Shown piece after piece: positions 1-12,956 of a stretch of 64,000 bases of DNA (its first letter is position 1; each line of letters starts with the position of its first letter). The notes under the pieces are model-generated. The model was not told the origin of the DNA. It ran no database searches and saw only the letters and a program-made list of their open reading frames with translations. The translations under genes were made by a program, and so were the position numbers. Source of the DNA: Nectonema munidae (taxonomy: Eukaryota; Nematomorpha; Nectonematoida; Nectonematidae). The stretch covers positions 1 through 64,000 of the forward strand of contig JAUIRK010000043.1 of the NCBI GenBank assembly GCA_030549495.1. Reading direction: 5' to 3'.

Positions 1-3000
1 GCCCTCTGTTGGTATTTGCCTGTGTTTAAGTGTTCCCTTTTTGTGCCTAAATCTGTTTAAGTGCTTGCGTGTGGTTAAGTCCATCCCCTGTTTTGTGCCT
101 GCCTGTGTCGGGTGCTCCCTGTGTTTGATTGCCTGCCTGTGTTTAAGTGCTCCCTTTTCTCCTTGCCCTCGTTGTTTGTGTCTGACTGTGTTTGGATGCT
201 CCCTGTTGATTTAGTGCTCGTTGTTTGTTAATGCCTGTGTTTGAGTGCTCTCTGTTTGTAACTGCCTGCGTTTGAGTGTTACCTGTTTGCGCCTGCCTGT
301 GTCTAGTGCTCGCTGTTTGTGCCTGTTTCTAATTCCACATTGTTTGTGCTTGCATATGTTGGGTTCTCCCTGTTTTGCTTGCCTGCTTGTTTAAGTGCCT
401 TCCCTTGCTTATTGTTTAAGTTGCCTAGTGTTTGGGTGCTCCTCACCGTTGTTTGGGTGCTCGTCTTTTGTTCCTGCCTGTGTTTGAGTGCTCCCTGTTT
501 TTGCATGTATGTGCTTCCTGTGTTTGAGTGCCCTCTGTTGCTGCTTGCCTGTGTTAAAGTGCTCCCTTTTTGTGCCTGAATCTGTTTAAGTGCTCCCTTT
601 TTGTGCTTGCATGTGTTTGAGTGCTCCCTTTTTGTGCCTGCCTGTGTTTAAGTGCACCCTGTTTGTGCCTGCCTGTGTTTAAGTGCTCCCTGTTTGTGCT
701 TGCCTATGTTTGAGTATCCTTGTTTGTGTCTCCTGTGTTAGTGCCATTGCTTGTGTTTAAGTGCTCCCTTGTTTGTGCCTCTGTTTAAGTGCTCCCTTTT
801 TGTGCCTGTCTCTGTTTAAGTGCTCCTTTTTGTGCCTGCCTCTGTTTAAGTGCTCCCTGTGTGTTTGAGTCCCTCTTGTTTTTGCCTTGTTTGTGCCTGC
901 CTGTGTTTGAGTGCTCCCTTCTTGTTGCCTATGTGTTTTGCCCTCTGTTGGTATTTGCCTGTGTTTAAGTGTTCCCTTTTTGTGCCTATCTGTTTGTGCT
1001 TGCATGTGGTTAAGTCCACCCTGTTTGTGCCTGCCTGTGTGGGTGCTCCCTGTGTTTGAGTGCCTGCCTGTGTTTAAGTGCCCCCTTTTCGCCTTGCCCC
1101 GTTGTTTGTGTCTGACTGTGTTTGGATGCCCCTGTTGATTTAGTGCTCCCTGTTTGTTATGCCTGTGTTTGAGTGCTCTCTGTTTGTAACTGCCTGCGTT
1201 TGAGTGTTACCTGTTTGTGCCTGTCTCTGTTTAAGTGCTCGCTGTTTGTCCTGTGTTTAATTCCACCCTGTTTGTGCTTGCGTATGTTGGGTTCCCCTGT
1301 TTGCTGCCTGCCTTTGTTTAAGTGCCCTCTTGTTTTGCTTATTGTTTAGTCCTCACCGTGTTTGGGTGCTCCTTTTCTGTCGTTTGTTCCTGCCTTTGTT
1401 TGAGTGCTCCCTGTTTTTGCCTTTGTGCTTCTGTGTTTGAGTGCCCTCTGTTGGTGCTTGCCTGTGTTTAAGTTCCCTTTTTGTGCCTGAATCTGTTTAA
1501 GTGCTTGCCCCCCTGTTTGTGCCTGCATTGTGTTTAAGTGCTCCCTGTTTGTGCCTGCCTGTGTTTGAGTGCTCCTTGTTTGTGCCTGCCTGTGTTTTAG
1601 TGCCCCCTGTTTGAGGCCTCCCTGTGTTTGAGTGCTCCTTGTTTGTGTCTGCCTGTGTTATAGTGCCTCCTTATGTTTGAGTGCCCCTGTTGGTTTTGTG
1701 TTAAAGTGCTCCCTTTTTGCGCCTGTCTCTGTTTAAGTGCTCCCTTTTGGTGCCTGTCTCTGTTTAAGTGCTCCCTGTTTGTGCCTGTCTCTGTTTAAGT
1801 CAACCTGTTTGGGTTCTCCCTGTTTGTGCCTGCCTGTGTTTAAGTCCTCCTTTCTGTTTGATTGTTTGTCCTGCCTGTGTTTAAGTGCTCCTTGTTTGTG
1901 CCTGCCTGTGTTTGAGTGCTCCCTATTTTGCCTATTGTGTTTGGTGCCCTCTGTTGGTATTTGCCTGTGTTTAAGTGCTCCCTTTTTGTGCCTGACTCTG
2001 TTTAAGTGCTTGCATGTGGTTTTGTGTTTGGTCCTCCTTGTGTTTGGTGTGTGCCTTGTGTTTGAGTGCCTGCCTGTGTTTAAGTGCCCCCTTTTCTCCT
2101 TGCCCTCGTTGTTTGTGTCTGACTGTGTTTGGATGCTGCCTGTTGATTTAGTGATCTTTATTTGTTAATGCCTGTGTTTGAGTGCTCTCTGTTTGTAACT
2201 GCCTGCGTTTGAGTGTTACCTGTTTGCGCCTGCCTATGAGTGTTCGCTGTTTGTGCCTGCCTGTTTTTAATTCCACCTTGTTTGTGCTTGCGTATGTTGG
2301 GTTCTCCCTCTCTGACTGTGCCTGCCTGTGTTTAAGTGCTCCCTGTTTCTGCTTGCCTATTATTTAAGTCCTACCTGTGCTTAATGCTCCTTGTTTATGC
2401 CTTCCTGTGTTTGGGTGCTCCCTGTTTGTGCCTTCCTGTGTTTGAGTGCCCTCTGTTGGTGCTTGCCTGTGTTAAAGTGCTCCCTTTTTGTGCCTGAATC
2501 TATTTAAGTGCTCTCTGTTTGTGCTTGCATGTGTTAAAGTTTCCCTTGTTTGTGCCTCCCTGTGTTTAAGTTTTCCCTATGTGTGCTCCCTGTTTGAGCT
2601 CCTACCTGTGTTTGAGTGCTCCTTGTTTGTGTTTGCCTGTGTTATAGTGCCCCATGTTTGAGTGCCTCCTGTGTTTGAATGCCCCTTGTTAGTGCTTACG
2701 TGTGTTAAAGTGCGCCCTTTTTATGCCTGTCTCTGTTTAAGTGCTACCTGTTTGTGCCTGTCTCTGTTTATTCTACTTTGTTTGTGCTTGCCTATGTTTG
2801 GGTTCTCCCTGTTTGAGCTTGCCTGTGTTTGAGTGCTCCCTGTTTCTGCTTGCTTATTGTTTTGGTCCTACCTGTGTTTAAGTGCTCCTTGTTTGTGCCT
2901 AACCCTGTTTGAGTGCTTCCCTGTTGATTAAGTCCACTCTTGTTTGTTCCTGCCTGTGTTTGAGTGCTCTGTTTTTGCCTGTATGTGCTTCCTGTTTTTG

Positions 3001-6000
3001 CCTTCCTGTGTTTGAGTGGCCCCTGTTGGTCCTTGCCCTCGTTGTTAAAGTGTCTCCCTTTTGGTGTGCCTGAATCTGTTTTAGTGCTCCCTGTTTGTGC
3101 CTGCCTGTGTTTAAGTCCACTCTATTTGTGCCTCCTGTGTGTTGGGTTTTCCCTGTTTGAGTGCCTGCTTATGTTTAAGTGCTCCTTGTTTCTGCTTGCC
3201 TATTGTTTAAGTCCTACCTGTGTTTAAGTGCTCCTTGTTTGTGCCTGCCTGTGTTTAGGTGCTCCCTGTTGATTGAGTGCTCGTTGTTTGTTCCTGCCTG
3301 TGTTTGAGTGCTCCCTGTTTTTGCATGTGTGTGTTTGAGTGCCCTCTGTTGGTACTTGCCTGTGTTTAAGTGCTCCTTTTTTGTGCTTGAATCTGTTTAA
3401 GTGCTTGCATGTGGTTAAGCCCCCTGTTTGTGCTTGCATTTGTTCAAGTGCTCCTCTGTTTGAGTGCCTGCCTGTGTTTAAGTGCTCCCTTTTGTTTGTT
3501 TGTGCCTGCCTGTGTTTGAATGCTGCCTTTATTTAGTGCTCGTTATTTGTTAATGCCTGTGTTTGAGTGCTCCTTATTTGTGTCTGCCTGTGTTATAGTG
3601 CCTCATGTTTATGCCTGTGTTAAAGTGCTCCCTTTTTTCTTTTAGTGCTCCCTTTTTGTCTCTGTTTAAGTGCTCCCTTTTTGTGCGTCTCTGTTTAAGT
3701 GCTCCCTTTTTGTGCATGCCTCTGTTTAAGTGCTCCCTGTTTGTGCCTGTCTGTGTTTCACTCAACCCTATTTGAGTGCCTGCCTATGTTTAAGTGCTCC
3801 TTGTTTGTGCCTGCCTGTGTTTAAGTGCTCCCTATTTTGCCTATGCGTTGCCTGTATTTGCCTGTGTTTAAGTGTTCCCTTTTTGTGCCTAAATCTGTTT
3901 AAGTGCTTGCATGTGGTTAAGTCCACCCTGTGTCGGGTGCTCCCTGTCTTTGAGTGCCTGCCTGTGTCGGGTGCTCCCTGTGTTTGATTGCCTGCCTGTC
4001 TTTAAGTGCTCCCTTCTCTCCTTGCCCTCGTTGTTTGTCTGACTGTGTTTGGATGCTCCCTGTTGATTTAGTGCTCGTTGTTTGTTAATGCCTGTGTTTG
4101 AGTGGTCTCTGTTTGTAACTGCCTGCGTTTGAGTGTTACCTGTTTGCGCCTACCTGTGTCTAAGTGCTCGCTGTTTGTGCCTGTGTCTAATTCCACATTG
4201 TTTGTGCTTGCATATGTTGGGTTCTCCCTGTTTCTGCTTGCTTATTGTTTAAGTCCTACCTGTGTTTAATTGCCCCTTGTTTGTGCCTCACCGTGTTTGG
4301 GTGCTCGTCATTTGTTCCTGCCTGTGTTTGAGCGCTCCCTGTTTTTGCATGTATGTGCTTCCTGTGTTTGAGTGCCCTCTGTTGCTGCTTGCCTGTGTTA
4401 AAGTGCTCCCTTTTTGTGCCTGAATCTGTTTAAGTGCTCCCTTTTTGTGCCTGAATCTGTTTAAGTGCTCCCTTTTTGTGCCTGAATCTGTTTAAGTGCT
4501 ACCTGTTTGTGCTTGCATGTGTTTAAGTTTTCCCTGTTTGTGCCTGCCTGTGTTTAAATCCTCCCTGTTTGTGCCTGCTTGTGTTTGAGTGCTCCCTGTT
4601 TGTGCCTGTGTTTTGAGTGTTCCCTGTTTTAGTCGGCTGTGTTTGAGTGCTCCTTATTTGTGTCTGCCTGTGTTATAGTGTCCCATGTTTGAGTCCCTCT
4701 TGTTTTTGCCTGTTTGTGCCTTCCTGTGTTTGAATGCCCCTTCTTGGTGCTTGCCTGTGTTAAAGTACTCCCTTTTTGAGCCTGAATCTGTTTAAGTGCT
4801 CCCTGTTTGTGCCTGCCTGTGTTTAAGTCCACCCTGTTTGTACCTGCGTGTGTTGGGTTTTCTCTGTTTGAGCCCTTGTTTGAACCTGCCTGCGTTTGCG
4901 TGCTCCGTGTTTGTGTCTGCCTGTGTTATAGTGCCCCATGTTTGAGTGCTTCCTGTTTATGCCTGATTGTGTTTGAATGCCCCCTGTTGGTGTTTGCCTG
5001 TGTTAAAGTGCTCCCTTTTTGTGCCTGTCTCTGTTTAAGTGCTCCCTGTTTGTGTTTAAGTCAACCCTATTTGTATCTGCGTGTGTTGGGTTCCACTGTT
5101 TGAGTGCCTGCCTGTGTTTAAGTGCCACTTGTTTCTGCTTGACTATTGTTTAAGTCCTACCTGTGTTTAAGTGCTCCTTGTTTGTGCCTGCCTGTGTTTC
5201 GGTGCTCCTTGTTGTTCCTGCCTGTCTTTGAGTGCTCCCTATTTTGCCTGTGTGTGTTTGAGTGCCCCTCTTGGTATTGTCAGTGCCCTCTTTTTGTGCC
5301 TAAATCTGTTTAAGTGCTTGCATGTGGTTAAGTCCACCCTGTTTGTGCCTGCCTGTGTCGGGTGCTCGCTGTGTTTGAGTGCTCTCTTTTTGAGCCTGCC
5401 TGTGTTTGAGTGCTCCTTGTTTGTGTCTGCCTGTGTTATAGTGCCCCATGTTTGAGTGCCTCCTTGTGTTTGAATGCCCCCTGTTGGTGTTTGCCTGTGT
5501 TATAGTGCCTCCTTATGTTTGAATGCCCCCTGTTGGTGTTTGCCTGTGTTAAAGTGCTCCCTTAGGGCGCCTGTCTCTGTTTAAGTGCTCCCTTTGGGTG
5601 CCTGTCTCTGTTTAAGTGCTCCCTGTTTGTGCCTGTCTCTGTTTAAGTCAACCGTGTTTGTGTTGGGTTCTCCCTGTTTGAGTGCCTGCCTGTGTTTAAG
5701 TGCTCCTTGTTTCTGCTTGACTATTGTTTAAGTCCTACCTGTGTTTAAGTGCTCCTTGTTTGTGCCTGCCTGTGTTTGAGTGCTCCCTGTTGATAGAGTG
5801 CTCGTTGTTTGTTCCTGCCTGTGTTTGAGTGCTCCCTATTTTGCATGTGTGTGTTTGAGTGCCCTCTGTTGGTACTTGCCTGTGTTTAAGTGTTCCTTTT
5901 TTGTGCTTAAATCTGTTTAAGTGCTTGCATGTGGTTAAGTCCACCCTGTTTGTGCCTGCCTGTGTCGGGTGCTCCTTGTGTTTGAGTGCCTGCCTGTGTT

Positions 6001-7960
6001 TAAGTGCCCCCTTTTCTCCTTGCCCTCGTTGTTTGTGTCTGACTGTGTTTGGATGCTGCCTGTTGATTTAGTGATCGTTATTTGTTAATGCCTGTGTTTG
6101 AGTGCTCTCTGTTTGTAACTGCCTGCGTTTGAGTGTTACCTGTTTGCGCCTGCCTATGAGTGTTCGCTGTTTGTGCCTGCCTGTTTTTAATTCCACCTTG
6201 TTTGTGCTTGCGTATGTTGGGTTCTCCCTATTTGATTGCCTGCCTGTGTTTAAGTGGTCCCTGTTCCTTCTTGCTTATTGTTTAAGTGCCTGACCGTGTT
6301 TGGGTGCTCCCTGTTGATTGAGTGCTCGTCGTTTGTTCCTGCCTTTGTTTGAGTGCTCCCTGTTTTTGCCTGTATGTGCTTCCTGTGTTTGAGTGCCCTC
6401 TGTTGGTGCTAGCCTGTGTTAAAATGCTCCCTTTTTGTGCTGAATCTGTTTAAGTGCTCCCTGTTTGAGCTTGCATGTGTTTAAGTGTTCCCTGTTTGTG
6501 CCAGCCTGTGTTTGAGTGCTCCCTGTTTGTGCCTGCCTGTGTTTGAGTGCTCCCTTTTTGAGCTTGCCTATGTTTGAGTGCTCCTTATTTGTGTCTGCCT
6601 GTGTTATAGTGCCTCATGTTTATGCCTGTGTTAAAGTGCTCCCTTTTTGTGCGTCTCTGTTTAAGTGTTCCCTTTTTGTGCCTGTCTCTGTTTAAGTGCT
6701 CCCTTTTTGTGCATGTCTCTGTTTAAGTGCTCCCTGTTTGTGCCTGCCTGTGTTTCACTCAACCCTGCCTGCCTATGTTTAAGTGCTCCTTGTTTGTGCC
6801 TGCCTGTGTTTGAGTGCTCCCTATTTTGCCTGTGTGTTGCCCTCTGTTGGTATTTGCCTGTGTTTAAGTGTTCCCTTTTTGTGCCTAAATCTGTTTAAGT
6901 GCTTGCATGTGGTTAAGTCCACCCTGTGTCGAGTGCTCCCTGTATTTGAGTGCCTGCCTGTGTCGGGTGCTCCCTGTGTTTGATTGCCTGCCTGTCTTTA
7001 AGTGCTCCCTTCTCTCCTTGCCCTCGTTGTTTGTCTGACTGTGTTTGGATGCTCCCTGTTGATTTAGTGCTTGTTGTTTGTTAATGCCTGTGTTTGAGTG
7101 CTCTCTGTTTGTAACTGCCTGCGTTTGAGTGTTACCTGTGTCTAAGTACTCGCTGTTTGTGCTTGCATATGTTGGGTTGTCCCTGTTTTTGCTTGCTTAT
7201 TGTTTAAGTCCTACCTGTGTTTAATTGCCCCTTGTTTGTGCCTCACCGTGTTTGGGTGCTCGTCATTTATTCCTGCCTGTGTTTGAGCGCTCCCTGTTTT
7301 TTGTGCCTGAATCTGTTTAAGTGCTCCCTTTTTGTGCCTGAATCTGTTTAAGTGCTTGCATGTGTGTAAGTGTTCCCTGTTTGTGCCTGCCTGTGTTTGA
7401 GTGCTCCTTGTTTGTGTTATAGTGCCTGCCTGTTTGAGTGCCTCCTGTTGTTTAAGTGCTCCCTGTGTTATAGAACCCCGTATTTGTGTCTGCCTGTTGT
7501 TTAAGTGCTCCCTATTTGTGTTTGAGTCCTCCTTGTTTGTGCGTTCCTGTGTTTGAGTGCCTGCCTGTGTTTAAGTGCTCCCTGTTTTTGCTTGCCTATT
7601 GTTTAAGTCCTACCTGGGTATAATTGTTTGTGCCTGACCGTGTTTGGATGCTCCCTGTTGATTGAGTGCTCGTCGTTTGTTCCTGCCTGTCTGAGTGCTC
7701 CCTGTTTTTGCCTGTATATGCTTGAGTGCTTCCTGCTTGTGCCTTCCTGTGTTTGAGTGCCTTCAGCTTGTGTTAAAGTGCTCCCTTTTTGTGCCTGAAT
7801 CTGTTTTAGTGCTCCCTGTTGGTGCCTGAATGTTGTTTAATTGCTCCCTGTTTATGCCTGCCTGTGTTTGAGTGCCCCCTGTTGGTGCTTGTTTGTGTTA
7901 AAGTGCAACCTTTTTGTGACTGAATCTGCTTAATTGCTCCATTTGTGCCTGAATGTGTTT
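1..7960 (+). repeat. 31-bp satellite array, left block
   Basis: This block is a continuous run of diverged 31-bp monomers, begins inside the array and probably continues left of the window. The consensus starts GTGCTCCCTGTTTGTGCC and ends CTGTGTTTAA. Common variants replace the middle with TTTTTGTGCC, or the end with TTTGAGTG, TTATAGTG or GTCGGGTG. About half of the monomer is G+C, and A makes up only about 2 of 31 bases on the + strand. The landmark variant CTCTCTGTTTGTAACTGCC recurs near 245, 1,175, 2,183, 4,103 (one base changed), 6,103 and 7,098. Because 31 is not a multiple of 3, the reading frame rotates at each monomer, and the short Cys/Leu-rich or Gln/Lys/Thr-rich frames here are by-products. 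I see no gene in it. Confidence 0.97.
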
Positions 7961-9105
7961 CAAAGATTATTCGTACTGAAAAGATGATGGGTACCTACCG
8001 TAAATTGTTACCACTGTAAACATTATTGGTACACCTAATAATTATTGATATCCCACAGAAGGATCATTAGTAGATATTAAGATAAATTTTAAACGAAAAG
8101 ATATGATAATTTACATAATAAATGAATTAGTAAATTAGATTATCATCTAAATTAGTGGACAATATAAAATAAAAAATGAGAATAATTTATCGTTAATTAT
8201 ATAAAATCTTAATCAAAAGTAGATAGATGTGTTTATTTAAATTAAAAATAAATTTGTACAAATCTAATGAAATCTTTTAAAACTTAATAATTAAAATTTT
8301 AAAGTAATACAATTAAAAAAAAAAATTTTAACTAAATAACTTAGTTTAAAGAAAATATACTATTAAAAACACCTTACATATTTAAAAATTATCTATAGTG
8401 GTTATCTTTTATAGAAATCAGAATATTAATTACTAATAAAATAAAAACAAGAATCCTGTTTTATTAAAAAATATAAATTTAAAATAGTAACAAACAAATG
8501 TACAATTTAGAATAAAAATTACAGTAGTATTCAGTAGTTGAGCACACTCAAGACTAATTAAAGCTTCAGAAGGGTCTTTCTCAAGAATTTCTTTCTTTCT
8601 TTTTTCTCAAGAAATTTATTGAGAAGGGTAGGTATAAAATGAGTTGCAAAAGTATGAAGTGAAAAATTGTCCTTTATTTTTGTTAACTCGATGTCAATAA
8701 TGTCCATGCGAACAAATTTATAAAATATTTAAAATATATTTCAATTTTTCAAAAATATTTAGTAAAATTTTTAATTTCTTTAAAATTAAAAAGCATATTT
8801 CATTCTTTTTTGTTTTTAACAATGCTCTTTATTCAAAATATGAATTAAAATATATATTACTAGAAATTGTAAGTTCTCTTGTATTTGATCATTATCACAT
8901 AGCATACACTGTGTGAAAGACAGGTTTCAGTGATTGAAACCTAACCAATTCCACTTTTGGGTTCAAACTATAAGGTTTGAACTGGCATTAAGTGGCTACG
9001 GATAATTGAAAGACTTTTTAACCCCCTTGAAATCCCGTTTTTTTCTTTTGTTCTCCCCCTTGTAAGGGCTAATCAACCCTTTTAAATTCCTTATTTTTTA
9101 CCGCC
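7961..9105. repeat. AT-rich island inside the satellite, copy 1
   Basis: About 1.15 kb of unique-looking AT-rich DNA interrupts the 31-bp satellite. The left junction lies just after a diverged monomer ending GAATGTGTTT, and the right junction just before CTCTCTGACTG. An almost identical copy lies at 38,012-39,163. The right part carries two neighbouring hairpins: GGTTTCA/TGAAACC at 8,923-8,941 and GTTCAAAC/GTTTGAAC at 8,961-8,982. A CTTT microsatellite near 8,585 is one unit shorter than in copy 2. No long open frame survives here, and I do not recognise a transposon end, RNA gene or host gene. It may be a captured genomic fragment or an old insertion that was later copied with the surrounding array. 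Confidence 0.9.
8923..8982. other. Two adjacent hairpins in AT island, copy 1
   Basis: Two perfect inverted repeats lie 19 bases apart. The first has a 7-bp stem, GGTTTCA with TGAAACC, around a 5-base loop. The second has an 8-bp stem, GTTCAAAC with GTTTGAAC, around the loop TATAAG. The same pair is present in copy 2 at 38,978-39,037. They could mark a structured RNA or a protein-binding site, but nothing else in the sequence supports either function. Confidence 0.6.
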
Positions 9106-12100
9106 CCTCTCTGACTGTGCCTGCCTGTGTTTAAGTGCTCCCTGTTTCTGCTTGCCTATTATTTAAGTCCTACCTGTGCTTAATGCTCCTTGTTTATGCC
9201 TTCCTGTGTTTGGGTGCTCCCTGTTTGTGCCTTCCTGTGTTTGAGTGCCCTCTGTTGGTGCTTGCCTGTGTTAAAGTGCTCCCTTTTTGTGCCTGAATCT
9301 ATTTAAGTGCTCTCTGTTTGTGCTTGCATGTGTTAAAGTTTCCCTTGTTTGTGCCTCCCTGTGTTTAAGTTTTTCCTATGTGTGCTCCCTGTTTGAGCCT
9401 ACCTGTGTTTGAGTGCTACTTGTTTGTGTTTGCCTGTGTTATAGTGCCCCATGTTTGAGTGCCTCCTGTGTTTGAATGCCCCTTGTTAGTGCTTACGTGT
9501 GTTAAAGTGGGCCCTTTTTATGCCTGTCTCTGTTTAAGTGCTACCTGTTTGTGCCTGCCTGTGTTTAATTCTACTTTGTTTGTGCTTGCGTATGTTGGGT
9601 TCTCCCTGTTTGAGCTTGCCTGTGTTTAAGTGCTCCCTGTTTCTGCTTGCTTATTGTTTAAGTCCTACCTGTGTTTAAGTGCTCCTTGTTTGTGCCTAAC
9701 CGTGTTTGAGTGATCCCTGTTGATTGAGTGCTCGTCATTTGTTCCTGCCTGTGTTTGAGTGCTCCCTGTTTTTGCCTGTATGTGCTTCCTGTTTTTGCCT
9801 TCCTGTGTTTGAGTGGCCTCTGTTGGTGCTTGCCTCTGTTAAAGTGCTCCCTTTTTGTGCCTGAATCTGTTTAAGTGCTCCCTGTTTGTGCCTGCCTGTG
9901 TTTAAGTCAACCCTATTTGTGCCTTTGTGTGTTGGGTTCTCCCTGTTTGAGTGCCTGCTTGTGTTTAAGTGCTCCTTGTTTCTGCTTGACTATTGTTTAA
10001 GTCCTACCTGTGTTTAAGTGCTCCTTGTTTGTGCCTGCCTGTGTTTAGGTGCTCCCTGTTGATAGAGTGCTCGTTGTTTGTTCCTGCCTGTGTTTGAGTG
10101 CTCCCTATTTTGCATGTGTGTGTTTGAGTGCCCTCTGTTGGTACTTGCCTGTGTTTAAGTGTTCCTTTTTTGTGCTTAAATCTGTTTAAGTGCTTGCATG
10201 TGGTTAAGTCCACCCTGTTTGTGCCTGCCTTTGTCCGGTGCTCCTTGTGTTTGAGTGCCTGCCTGTGTTTAAGTGCCCCCTTTTCTCCTTGCCCTCGTGG
10301 TTTGTGTCTGACTGTGTTTGGATGCTGCCTGTTGATTTAGTGCTCGTTATTTGTTAATGCCTGTGTTTGAGTGCTCCTTATTTGTGTCTGCCTGTGTTAT
10401 AGTGCCTCATGTTTATGCCTGTGTTAAAGTGCTCCCTTTTTGTGCCTATCTGTTTAAGTGCTCCCTTTTTGTGCGTCTCTGTTTAAGTGCTCCCTTTTTG
10501 TGCTTGTCTCTGTTTAAGTGCTCCCTTTTTGTGCCTGTCTCTGTTTAAGTGCTCCCTTTTTGTGCATGACTCTGTTTAAGTGCTCCCTGTTTGTGCCTGT
10601 CTGTGTTTCACTCAACCCTATTTGAGTGCCTGCCTATGTTTAAGTGCTCCTTGTTTGTGCCTGCCTGTGTTTAAGTGCTCCCTATTTTGCCTATGCGTTG
10701 CCTGTATTTGCCTGTGTTTAAGTGTTCCCTTTTTGTGCCTAAATCTGTTTAAGTGCTTGCGTGTGGTTAAGTCCACCCTGTGTCGGGTGCTCCCTGTCTT
10801 TTAGTGCCTGCCTGTGTCGGGTGCTCCCTGTGTTTGATTGCCTGCCTGTCTTTAAGTGCTCCCTTCTCTCCTTGCCCTCGTTGTTTGTCTGACTGTGTTT
10901 GGATGCTCCCTGTTGATTTAGTGCTCGTTGTTTGTTAATGCCTGTGTTTGAGTGCTCTCTGTTTGTAACTGCCTGCGTTTGAGTGTTACCTGTTTGCGCC
11001 TGCCTGTGTCTAAGTGCTCGCTGTTTGTGCCTGTGTCTAATTCCACATTGTTTGTGCTTGCATATGTTGGGTTCTCCCTGTTTCTGCTTGCTTATTGTTT
11101 AAGTCCTACCTGTGTTTAATTGCCCCTTGTTTGTGCCTCACCGTGTTTGGGTGCTCGTCATTTGTTCCTGCCTGTGTTTGAGCGCTCCCTGTTTTTGCAT
11201 GTATGTGCTTCCTGTGTTTGAGTGCCCTCTGTTGCTGCTTGCCTGTGTTAAAGTGCTCCCTTTTTGTGCCTGAATCTGTTTAAGTGCTCCCTTTTTGTGC
11301 CTGAATCTGTTTAAGTGCTCCCTTTTTGTGCCTGAATCTGTTTAAGTGCTACCTGTTTGTGCTTGCATGTGTTTAAGTTTTCCCTGTTTGTGCCTGCCTG
11401 TGTTTAAATCCTCCCTGTTTGTGCCTGCTTGTGTTTGAGTGCTCCCTGTTTATGCCTGTGTTTGAGTATTCCCTGTTTGAATCTGGCTGTGTTTGAGTGC
11501 TCCTTATTTGTGTCTGCCTGTGTTATAGTGTCCCATGTTTGAGTCCCTCTTGTTTTTGCCTGTTTGTGCCTTCCTGTGTTTGAATGCCCCTTCTTGGTGC
11601 TTGCCTGTGTTAAAGTACTCCCTTTTTGAGCCTGAATCTGTTTAAGTGCTCCCTGTTTGTGCCTGCCTGTGTTTAAGTCCACCCTGTTTGTACCTGCGTG
11701 TGTTGGGTTTTCTCTGTTTGAGCCCTTGTTTGAACCTGCCCGCGTTAGGCGTGCTCCGTGTTTGTGTCTCTCTGTGTTATAGTGCCCCATGTTTGAGTGC
11801 TTCCTGTTTATGCCTGATTGTGTTTGAATGCCCCCTGTTGGTGTTTGCCTGTGTTAAAGTGCTCCCTTTTTGTGCCTGTCTCTGTTTAAGTGCTCCCTGT
11901 TTGTGTTTAAGTCAACCCTATTTGTATCTGCGTGTGTTGGGTTCCACTGTTTGAGTGCCTGCCTGTGTTTAAGTGCCACTTGTTTCTGCTTGACTATTGT
12001 TTAAGTCCTACCTGTGTTTAAGTGCTCCTTGTTTGTGCCTGCCTGTGTTTGGGTGCTCCTTGTTGTTCCTGCCTGTCTTTGAGTGCTCCCTATTTTGCCT

Positions 12101-12956
12101 GTGTGTGTTTGAGTGCCCTCTGTTGGTACTTGCCTGTGTTCCCTTTTTGTGCCTAAATCTCTTTAAGTGCTTGCATGTGGTTAAGTCCACCCTGTTTGTG
12201 CCTGCCTGTGTCGGGTGCTCGCTGTGTTTGAGTGCTCTCTTTTTGAGCCTGCCTGTGTTTGAGTGCTCCTTGTTTGTGTCTGCCTGTGTTATAGTGCCCC
12301 ATGTTTGAGTGCCTCCTTGTGTTTGAATGCCCCCTGTTGGTGTTTGCCTGTGTTATAGTGCCTCCTTATGTTTGAATGCCCCCTGTTGGTGTTTGCCTGT
12401 GTTAAAGTGCTCCCTTAGGGCGCCTGTCTCTGTTTAAGTGCTCCCTTTGGGTGCCTGTCTCTGTTTAAGTGCTCCCTGTTTGTGCCTGTCTCTGTTTAAG
12501 TCAACCGTGTTTGTGTTGGGTTCTCCCTGTTTGAGTGCCTGCCTGTGTTTAAGTGCTCCTTGTTTCTGCTTGACTATTGTTTAAGTCCTACCTGTGTTTA
12601 AGTGCTCCTTGTTTGTGCCTGCCTGTGTTTGAGTGCTCCCTGTTGATAGAGTGCTCGTTGTTTGTTCCTGCCTGTGTTTGAGTGCTCCCTATTTTGCATG
12701 TGTGTGTTTGAGTGCCCTCTGTTGGTACTTGCCTGTGTTTAAGTGTTCCTTTTTTGTGCTTAAATCTGTTTAAGTGCTTGCATGTGGTTAAGTCCACCCT
12801 GTTTGTGCCTGCCTGTGTCGGGTGCTCCTTGTGTTTGAGTGCCTGCCTGTGTTTAAGTGCCCCCTTTTCTCCTTGCCCTCGTTGTTTGTGTCTGACTGTG
12901 TTTGGATGCTGCCTGTTGATTTAGTGATCGTTATTTGTTAATGCCTGTGTTTGAGT

